Assembly (NCBI RefSeq): GCF_002878395.1
Contig: NC_061115.1
Span: 151,071,034 to 151,135,033, forward strand
Origin: Capsicum annuum
Taxonomy: Eukaryota; Streptophyta; Magnoliopsida; Solanales; Solanaceae
Direction: 5' to 3'
Length of the DNA stretch: 64,000 nt
Below the pieces are notes generated by a model. It saw only the letters and a program-made list of their open reading frames with translations, was not told the DNA's origin and made no database searches. The position numbers were made by a program, and so were the translations under genes. Numbering within the stretch: position 1 is the first letter of the stretch; every line of letters begins with the position of its first letter. Below are positions 56,309 to 64,000 of the stretch, in pieces.

Positions 56309-59300
56309 GTGGTTGATAATGCTCACCTATACCATCTAAAGTGGTATAGGACGGCCGTTGTCAATATCTCAAATTTTATTGAGGTCGAATCCACAAGGAG
56401 CGAGATTTAGATTTAGAGTTCTATAGTTGTCAAGATTACTAAAAAGACACCCAAAGTGTACACAACATAAAACACAAAATGTAAAGTGGGGGGGTTTGGT
56501 TTGGAATAGGATGTTATCAATATCAAGTCATGCAACACATTACAATAATACTTTTGTTTTAGAATTCAATATTTGTAGGAATTTTGCAATTATGTCTACC
56601 TAAGGGCAAGTTGTGCATGGGATCATGATGGTTTGGTATAAGTTCTAATTGTTGATAACATGGTAGGCTAGGTTAAGAGTCCTTGAGGGTAGTTTTTCAA
56701 CAAGACCTTAAGGATGTCACTCCTTGACTCTTTCGTGTAAAAACATAATTGTCAAATTCCAGTGAGACTCCGCGAATCCAATGCGTAGCGGTGATGTTCC
56801 ATTTTACATTTGGACATTTCTAGGTAGCCTCCACGATAATGACGCATCATGGAGGTGGCCAAAATTGCATTGCAAAGGCTTACCGCGATTTCACTGCGTC
56901 GCGCCAAGCTCCCAGGTCCCAGTCATCAATTTCCACTGAGGCTCCATGATCCTGGCACGTCGCGCTAGGGCCTCAAATTGGGATTTTTGGTTTTCTAGTC
57001 CTGCATTTTTAGTTTCCTATAGGTTGTTTGGTTATTTTCCTAAGCCCTAAGCTTGAAATTAAAGCCTGTTAGGGCATTATATGCCCATTATTCTCGAATT
57101 ACTCAAAAGGGGATCCATTCTCTTTAAGAACACAAAAACCCTAGCTCTCAAATTCAGGGCCATATCTCAAGAACTCTCCATCAATCCTCTCAAATTCATT
57201 AACTCGAGAATGTTTGATGTTCATCCATTGGTTCCTTTCATCCATAGAGTCTAAGTATCTGATTTAAATTGTAAAATTATAATCTTTTCAGGTTATCTTG
57301 AGTTTAAATTATGATTAAACCATGAATTTCCATGAATCTTGTTCCATACCATGTTTTAGTAAAATTAATGTCTATTACTACACTCCATATGATTGAATAT
57401 TATTGTCCACTGATTTAATTCATGATTTGTGATAATGGTGTTGAAGTTGTGCTTTACTACAAGTTTTAAACAAATTTCCCATGCTCTATATACACTATGC
57501 ATATGAAGTGTTGCATATGAAGTGTTTGATAAAATGCTTACAAGATTGAATATTTAATAAAAGCCTTTATGCTATGTCCTCCAAGATTTAATGTTGTTTT
57601 ACTATTATTGCTTTTGAGTCCTGGGGTAATTAAATACCTAAAAATCATAGTTTTTTACTTAGTCTCATTTCAGTATCTTTAGAATAACTTCAGAGTACAT
57701 CATGAGCACTACTAGATTAGCCAGCTAAACTTAGAAATAGTCAGTAACTTAGAGTCATTCAGTTTGGAGTAGGATTGAGCACCGAGTTAGTGTAGGGATG
57801 GTAGCTTGCCCGTCAGATAGGTAGAGTCACTAGTAGCATTCCCTAAACTCCAGAACTATGTAGCCAGCGTAGGATATAAGAAGTCACCCATTAGTTTAGG
57901 CATGACAATCTTACAGGGATCACCCGTCAAATTAGGCTTGACACCCTTCATCCTTCGGGACAACACAATATACTAGATTAGTGGATCCACATAGACAGCG
58001 TTAGTACCCATGGCACGGTATTAATATCTTTCTAACTAGGGTTACAGGTTGGACCCCGATTAGCTCAGATTGGGGCATGTCGGTTAGATAATAGCTACTA
58101 CAGTCTCAGTCTAATAATTAGATCAGTAGTTCTTTCTCAGTGTTGTTTGACCAAGGCATACAGATATCAATTATTTTAGTATTTCAGTTTAAAGACTTTC
58201 ATTAAGTTTATGTTATATTCTTGGTCATGCATCCCCAGTATCTATAGATCTCACGTACCTTCAGTATTTACAGACTTTCATGTATATACAGTATTGACAG
58301 ATTTCACATATTTTCAGTATCTACAGATTTCATGATCTATATCCAGTACTCCATATTTTATATGTATATTTAGACAGTTTTTATTCCTATTCATGAGACC
58401 ATGTATGTCAGCCTAACTTATTTAGCATACCAGTACATTCAAAGTACTGATCATATATCTTTCTTTTGCGCTATGATGTATTATATCATTGGTTCTGATG
58501 CTAGTTCTCATATCGAGCTTAGACTTCTCACTCTCAGCAGTAGCAGTGGTGACTCTTCATATTTTGAGGATGGATTATTTTATTTTATGCCTTCAGTCTG
58601 GTAGTTAGTTGGAGTTAGTTGGGTCCTGTGTCATCAACTCATAGTTATTTAGTTTATAGTCTTTCAAACACTATAGTCAGTTATTCAGTATTCAGACTTT
58701 AGTTGACATTACAGTTAGTTATTCAATATTCAGACTTCAATTGGCATGTCAGTCAGTTGTTCAGATAATCTTTATCTTATCAGATTCAGATAGTCATTTC
58801 TTCAAATTCATAATTCAGTATTTGTTTCGGCTATTAAGACCTTATGGCACATCAGTTATTCTTTTGCATTTATGAATATGTTATTTAGTGCTCCCAGCAG
58901 GTACCAGCTTATGGGTTAGCTTGTGGTCCCTCGAGACTATAAGCACCCTGTGACGCCCAGGGTGAACTCTCGGGGCATTACACATCGGTTCCCAAAGGTT
59001 CACCCATATCCATCTTTCAAGGATGATGAGATCTTTCAAAAGTTTGAGGTTTTCACCCAACAAACCCATTTTGGGTATTTGGAGTTTTCACCCTCAAATC
59101 TCAACATATTTAAAGAAATAATAGAATTCATAATTAACAACTAATAATTAGACAAACACATTATCACCCAAACACAGTTGCACCTTAGTTCAACATAATC
59201 CCAAGAATAGAGAATTTAGCTACTCGTGAAATGAAAGAGAAGAAATGTACCAAAAAATTCATTCAGGGCATCTATAACAATAGAGGATAAGGAAAATCTT

Positions 59301-59790
59301 CACTTTACACTTTAATTTCAGCAATTTCATCTTGAAATTTTAACTATACAAATGTTTCCCAAATTCTAGGGTTAACCAATTTTCTATTTTTTTCAATCCT
59401 CCTCTCTTGCATAATGTCCTAAGGGAAAAGAAATTGTGCCTTATATGGAAATTATAATCATCTATGTCTTTTGACTGAACTGCCCTTGATCATTAAACCT
59501 GCTAGGCCGCGATGGCTGACATTTGTCTGTGATCGTGGCCGCGATCGCATCCCCCAGACCGCGATCATAGTAACTGAGGCTTATTTCTGCTCTAGGTCTT
59601 CCAGCTGGACTTCTTTTCTCCTTTTGATTCATTTTAGCTCAAATCCATCTCTTTCCGTATCAAGACCTGTATGCCTGCAAAATGTGGAAATTAAAGCCTT
59701 TAATCACTATTTTGTCTTATTTATACATTAAAATCATGGTAATGTGCACTAATGTTGAGTGCAAATGAGTGGTAAATTCACTACTCATCA
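56309..59790 (-). repeat. Athila-like LTR (minus strand), split by a solo LTR
   Basis: The outer part 58983-59790 matches 8275-9075 and the inner part 56315-56745 matches 7680-8060 (shared GCTCACCTATACCAT, GTCGAATCCA, ATTATGTCT.CCTA, GGTAGGCTAGGTTA). On the minus strand it starts TGATGAGTAGTGAATTTACC at 59790. A CpG-rich block at 59505-59570 includes CGTGGCCGCGATCGC. It belongs to the same family as the LTR at 7700-9075. Here it is fused to Del-like integrase on the left; gag and pol are missing. Confidence 0.72.
56745..58982 (+). mobile_element. 5'-truncated Del-like solo LTR
   Basis: Ends CTCTCGGGGCATTACA at 58982. Its body follows other Del-like LTRs (GAGTCCTGGGG near 57620, GGGTTACAGGTTGGACCCCG near 58030, GTACCAGCTTATGGGTTAGC near 58900). 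It starts inside the region corresponding to about 250 bp into an LTR (AATTGTCAAATTCCAGTGAG, compare 35353), so the 5' end and its target duplication are gone. It contains the dyad CGCGA-N10-TCGCG at 56884-56903 and small tandem repeats at 58237-58345 and 58674-58760. Confidence 0.78.
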
Positions 59791-60086
59791 AATATTATAT
59801 ATCTCTCTCTTATGTATTAGACTAGTTTCTAAGTTGTATTTAAAGATAAGTTATATTAGTTTATTTATATAGATCTTTCACTTTTGTACTCTTATTATAT
59901 TAGAAGATCTTGTATTGATACCACTAGGTTTTAGAATTTTTTTGTGTTGATCTTTATTTAATATATTCCATATTTTTCCTTACATTATTGAGTAGTTCGT
60001 TACTAGCCGTTTTGTACTACGGGTTGGCTTGCCTCCTAGTGAGTTATGGTAGGTGCCATCATGACCTGAGTAATCAGGTGTTGACA
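59791..60086 (+). repeat. Probable 3' tail of a Del-like 5' LTR
   Basis: The text TTGGCTTGCCTCCTAGTGAGTTATGGTAGGTGCCATCATGACC...GTTGACA resembles the GGCGCCATCACGACC...GTGACA end I recall from Solanaceae LTRs, and TTAGAAGATCTTGTATTGATACCACTAGGTTTTAG earlier fits the same LTR type. No PBS follows; gag zinc-knuckle sequence starts about 25 bp later, so the PBS and most of gag are deleted. Whether it pairs with the LTR starting at 63844 cannot be tested here. Confidence 0.45.
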
Positions 60087-60099
60087 ACCGGATCTTTTG

Positions 60100-60330
60100 G
60101 TTTAAGTCTAGCGCCTAGGGCATGTTATGGATGTAGAGGTTTTGGTCACTATTCGAGGAAGTGCCATAGTTGTAGAGCAGTTATTCCTTTAGCTTAGAGT
60201 ATACCACCTATTAGGATAATTTATCCCTCGGCTAGAGGTGGTTCGCATGGTGGTAGGAGTGGTCCTCAAGGTGCTCATGGAGGTTCTTATAGAGGTAGGA
60301 CTTGGGGTGGTCACGAGGCAACTTAGATGG
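60100..60330 (+). pseudogene. Del-like gag zinc knuckle and Gly-rich tail
   Basis: ACYGCRGFGHYSRKC at 60118-60165 is an intact CX2CX4HX4C knuckle, with a CHSC after it. It is followed by SARGGSHGGRSGPQGAHGGS and YRGRTWGGH, the Gly/Arg/Ser-rich tail usual between knuckle and protease. The capsid part is absent. Confidence 0.8.
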
Positions 60331-60369
60331 CAAGCGAGGTTAGTTGTATGTTGTACTTGCTAGGCCTGA

Positions 60370-60769
60370 AGCTGAGTCTTCAGATGTTGCTATGACATGT
60401 ATGATCTTGGTATGTTGTCCATCTGCTTTTAGTTTATTTGATCCTGGATCCACTTATTATTATGTGTCGACTTATTTTCCTTCATGGTTAGAGTTGTCCT
60501 AGGATTTATTATCTATGCCATTACTTGTATCTACTCCCATAGGCGATTCTTTAGTAGTTGGTCGCATTTTTAGATCTAGTGTTGTGATGATTAGAGATGT
60601 TAATTCTCATACCGGTCATATTGTATTATACATAGTGGGTTTTAATGTGATTCTAGGCATAGATTGGTTACCCCACTATCATGCAGTCTTGTACTGTTTT
60701 GCCAAGACCGTTACCTTATTCATGTCCGACATACCCCCGATCGTGTGGAAGGGAGCTATTAGCTGCTAG
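60370..60769 (+). pseudogene. Del-like protease domain
   Basis: In one frame the start reads FSLFDPGSTYYYVSTYFP (active site DPGST, about 60428), then after a break MPLLVSTPIGDSLVVGRIFR, HTGHIVLYIVGFNVILGIDW and LPHYHAVLYCFAKTVTLFMS (open from 60515 to 60769). The ILGIDWL block is close to consensus. A TAG and frame change lie between the two halves. Confidence 0.82.
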
Positions 60770-60929
60770 CTGATGGGGATTATTTCATATATGTTTGATA
60801 AGAGGCTTATGTCAAGGGATTGTGATTCTTATCTTACTTATATTTATGATTTTAGTATAGAGAGTCATCGCTTGACTCTGTATCTGTATTTTATGAGTTT
60901 CTTTATATTTTCACTACCAATCTACCCGG

Positions 60930-62260
60930 TCTTCCTCCTGAGTGTAGTATTAAGTTTGTTATTGACCTTCAGCTAGGCACCCGATCTATTTATATGGCAC
61001 CTTATTGTTTGGAGCCTACCGAGCTTAAGCAAATGAATTCTGAACTTTATGATCTTCTCAGTAAAGATTCTATTAGACCTAGTATTTCTCCTTAGGGAGC
61101 TCCTATTTTATTTGGTAAGAAGAAAGATAGTTGCACGCGTATGTGTATTGACTATAGGCAGCTTAATAAGGTAATGGTGAAGAACCATATCCTATGCCTC
61201 ACATGGATTATTTGTTTCGCAACATTTAGGGGGCGACAGTGTTCTATATGATTGGTTTGAGGTGTAATTGCCATTAGTTGAGGATTCAGGATGAGGATAT
61301 CCCAAAGATATCCTTTAGGACCCGTAATAGTCATTAGGAGTTCCTAGTGATGCATTTTAGGCTGACTAATGCCCCATCCGTGTTTATAGATTTGATGAAT
61401 TGAGCGTTCAAGACTTATCTAGAATGCTTCATAATTGTGTTCATCGACGACATCCTTGTGTATTCTAGGAGTACAGAGGAATATGTGCAACATTTAAGGA
61501 TTTTGCTCCAAACTTTAAGAGATAGTGTGCTTTTTGCCAAATTCTCTAAGTATAATTTTTTTCTCGAGTTGTGACATTCCTTAGGCATTTGGTGTCTAAG
61601 GATGGGATTATTGTAGACCTGGCATAGATCAAGGCTATTTTTGATTGGACCAGACCTACATCTCCAATTGAGGTTTGTAACTTTATTAGTTTAGTCTATT
61701 ATTATAGGCATTTCATAAAGGTCTTTGCTTCTATTTCAGTACCTATGACCAAATTGACTTGTAAGGAGGTTCCTTTCCAATAGTCAAAGAAGTGTGAATT
61801 GAGCTTTGGAAAGCTCAATAAGTTTTTTACTTTGGCTCCTATTTTGGCTCTTCCTATTGAGGGAAAGGGATTAACCATATATTGTGATGCTTTTGGTGTT
61901 GGTTTTTATTGTGTTGATACAGAAGAGTCATGTTATCGCCTATGTTTTGAGGCACCTAAGTATGCATGAGTGATACTACCCCACTCATGATTTTGAGTTA
62001 GTAGTGGTAGTTTTCGTGCTTATGAGTTGAAGCCATTTCTTTATGGTGTGGATTGTGGGATTTTTCTAGATTATTATAGTCTTTGGCATCTTATGACCTA
62101 GATAGAGCTTAATGCTAGGCAACATAGGTATACGAAGTTGCTTAAGGATTATGATAGCTCTATCTTTTATTATCTGGGCAAAGCGAATGTGGTAGCAGAT
62201 GCCTTGAGTCAGAAGGTGGTGAATATGGGTAACTTAGATTCTATTTCAGTTTCTCAGAGG
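60930..62260 (+). pseudogene. Del-like reverse transcriptase and RNase H
   Basis: RT: FVIDLQLGTRSIYMAPY-type text near 60955-61005, ELYDLLSKDSIRPSIS-like text, TAG at 61093-61095 replacing the conserved Trp before [17 protein letters not shown] near 61138, FLVMHFRLTNAPSVFIDLMN, and the catalytic [20 protein letters not shown] (about 61427-61486). RNase H: LTIYCDAFGVGFYCV, HVIAYVLRHLSMHE, YYPTHDFELVVVVF, AKRMW then ADALSQKVVNMG. FIDD is intact; the rest is frameshifted. Confidence 0.83.
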
Positions 62261-62329
62261 CCATTACCTCAGGACATTCAGTCTTTAGCCAACTTAATGA
62301 TGTGACTTGATATTTTAGACCCTATGAGG

Positions 62330-63580
62330 ATTCTTTCTAGTGTGGAGGCGAGGTCCTCACTATTTGACTAGATTTAAGATTGCCAGTTTGAGAATAAAAT
62401 ACTTTGCATCCTCCCTGATTAGGTGTTGCATGGTGAGTTAAAGAGGGATACCATAGATTTAAAGGTTATTTTGAAATTTTATAGCCATATTTGTATTTTA
62501 AGAAATGATGGGTTTATTCAGTCAATCTTGCATGAAACTCATGGCTTCAAATATTTTATGCATTCAGGTACTGCTAAAATGTATAGAGATTTGAGATAAC
62601 ATTATTGGTAAGTGGAATTAAGAGATATGAGGTATACTTTGTAGCTCATTACCTAAGTTGTCAGTAGGTGAAGGTCAAGCATTAGTGGTCTCGTAGATTG
62701 ATTCAGAGATTGGCCATTCCTGAGTGGAAATGAAAAAGGATTACCGTGGACTTTGTTAGTAGTTTTCCTCGCACTTCTCATGGTTTCTTTTATATCTAGG
62801 TTATTGGGGATTGGTTGACCAAGTCAGCACATTTTATTCCTATTCAAATATCCTTCAGTGTTAAATGGTTGGCCTGTATCTATGTTTGTGAGATAGTTCA
62901 TTTGCGTGTTATGCCTATATCTATCATTTCAGAATGCGATTCTGTGTTTACTTCTATCTTTTGGAGATTTTTTTAGGAAGAGTTGGGGACTCAGGTGGAA
63001 CTTAGTACAACATTACATCCTCAGACATATGGGTAGTCAAAAATACCATTTAGAGTCTTAAGGATATGCTCTGAGCCTATGCCATAGGTTTTGGAGGTCA
63101 GTGGGAGCAACACTTAGCCTTGGAAGAGTTTGCATATAATAATAGTTACCATTCGAGTATTGAGATGGCGCCTATTGAAGCATTATATAGTAGGCGATAT
63201 CGTTTCCTGATTGTATTGTTTGAGACTTCGTAGATTAGAACCCATGATACTAACATGCTTCAGGAGTCGTGGAATAAAGACAGGGTGATTCAGGATAGAT
63301 TGATAGCATCTCAGAGTAGGCAGAAAGTTTATGTAAATCATAGACTTCATTCTTTGAGATTTGGCATTGGTGATCAAGTGATTTATCATGTATCTCTTAT
63401 GAAGGGTGTGATGAGGTTCAGAAAAAAGGGGCAAGACCAACCCCAAATATATTGAACCCTTCGATATTCTTCGCACAGTTGGTGAGGTATCTTATAAATT
63501 AGGCTTACCTTTGGATTTTATTTCTATCCATCTAGTTTTCCATGTTTCCATGTTGTGGTGGTATATTCCTAATCCATCTC
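62330..63580 (+). pseudogene. Del-like integrase
   Basis: The zinc region is scattered: LHETHGFKYFMHSGTAKMYR with His ligands, then CQQVKVKH-like text near 62660. The core shows ITVDFVSSFPRT (first Asp near 62746), a middle block SVKWLACIYVCEIVHLRVMP, and FAYNNSYHSSIEMAPIEALY near 63130. The C-terminal part is open for 66 codons from 63255: RVIQDRLIASQSRQKVYVNH, LHSLRFGIGDQVIYHVSLMK. The second catalytic Asp position reads SECDSVF, so Asp may be kept. Heavily broken. Confidence 0.78.
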
Positions 63581-63800
63581 ATGCGCTTAGATGAGATTCA
63601 GTACAGTTTTATAAGTCGTTGACCTTCGTAGAAGAGCCTATGCTCATTTTGTCTAGTGATGTTCGCTGGTTGCGCACTAGGGAGATCCTTGTAGTTAAGG
63701 TCAAGTGGAGGCATAATCTAATGGTAGAGGATAATTAGAAGATTAAGAGTGAGATGCAAACCTAGTATCTTCACCTGTTTGAGGCTTTAGGTACATCCTA
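63580..63800 (+). pseudogene. Chromodomain at the integrase C-terminus
   Basis: Text in the frame SLTFVEEPMLILSSDVRWLR, TREILVVKVKWRHNLMVED, then after a TAG KIKSEMQT..YLHLFEALGT corresponds to the chromodomain-like tail of Tekay/Del elements (..YEE.PV.IL.R.V..LR.KEI..VKV.W.....EEATWE.E..M...YP.LF). The aromatic WETE-type segment is damaged. This domain is thought to direct integration to heterochromatin; it supports the chromovirus assignment. Confidence 0.72.
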
Positions 63801-63843
63801 ATCCTTCACTTTCACGAACAAAAGTTCTTTTAGTAGTGGATAT

Positions 63844-64000
63844 TGTAATGACCATTTAGGTTATTTTCTATATTTATATTAATTTCAATGTTTAGAGACT
63901 TTCTATAGATTCCCCAAGACATTTATGAATTGCTGGAACTCAGTTCGATTACTGGGCAGTTCGTTTGGTTTTTGAGTCAATCTCCTATTGTGAAGTTTCG
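63844..64000 (+). repeat. Start of the 3' LTR, cut by the window edge
   Basis: TGTAATGACCATTTAGGTTATTTTC begins right after AGTGGATAT, in the position of the polypurine tract of family members (AGTGGGGGAGA). Only 157 bp are visible. Confidence 0.7.

Larger units (their letters stand above)
60087..64000 (+). mobile_element. Del/Tekay-like element: gag end through chromodomain and start of 3' LTR
   Basis: Plus-strand remnant with gag zinc knuckle, protease, RT, RNase H, integrase and chromodomain in order, followed by the family 3' signature AAAAGTTCTTTTAGTAGTGGATAT and a TG start at 63844. It is riddled with stops and at least several frameshifts. The 5' end lacks PBS and most of gag. The 3' LTR leaves the window. 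Confidence 0.82.

Noticed and set aside
56345..56405. GTCGAATCCACAAGGAG as a possible SINE or tRNA-derived element
   Set aside because: It matches the inner end of the Athila-like LTR at 7731-7750 and forms part of that repeat.

Overview
This window is plant intergenic DNA built almost entirely from decayed, nested Ty3/gypsy LTR retrotransposons. I find no host protein-coding gene, tRNA, rRNA or CRISPR array. LTR style, initiator-Met-type primer sites (TTGGTATC...), Del/Tekay-like and Athila-like polyproteins, and a plant transposon ORF resembling Pfam Transposase_32 all fit a large Solanaceae genome. Pepper (Capsicum) or a relative is my best guess, inferred from recalled family resemblance and not from a database search. 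Every polyprotein is broken by stops and frameshifts, so nothing here looks able to make an intact retroelement product.

Layout. 1-2999: 5' part of a minus-strand short-LTR chromovirus-like element (RT, protease, gag, PBS, LTR), the least decayed element. 3000-9987: minus-strand Athila-like remains (Transposase_32-like piece, protease, gag, LTR, 3' UTR). 9988-22338: a plus-strand Del/Tekay-like element with perfect GTAGG target-site duplications, LTRs of about 2.45 kb, gag and protease only, and a solo LTR of about 3.6 kb nested in its 3' LTR. 22339-23150: the other half of the Athila-like 3' UTR that this element split. 23150-48568: a plus-strand Athila-like element (gag, protease, RT, RNase H, integrase, spacer, Transposase_32-like ORF, 3' UTR, start of an LTR). 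It is interrupted twice: by an LTR-LTR remnant at 26534-31624 (TSD TCGCA) inside integrase, and by a minus-strand Del-like element at 33303-43976 (TSD CTCCT), whose own LTR holds a solo LTR at 35101-37661 (TSD ATAAT). 48569-52430: minus-strand Athila/Tat-like LTR and 3' internal region. 52431-56308: plus-strand Del-like gag-pol fragment. 56309-59790: minus-strand Athila-like LTR split by a 5'-truncated solo LTR. 59791-64000: another plus-strand Del/Tekay-like copy, with chromodomain, whose 3' LTR runs off the window.

The insertions give a relative chronology three levels deep: Athila-like hosts are oldest, then Del-like elements, then solo LTRs inside Del LTRs. Many nonsense codons look like C-to-T or G-to-A changes, as expected of methylated, silenced DNA.

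The least expected signal is a repeated dyad in the Del-like LTRs, CGCGA-N10-TCGCG, with constant spacing and, in one copy, changed but still complementary arms. I know of no description of it. Other points of interest are the Transposase_32-like ORF downstream of Athila-like pol, a tandem array of about 65 bp units in one solo LTR, three polypurine-tract motifs in one element, and a 51 bp in-frame gag duplication.
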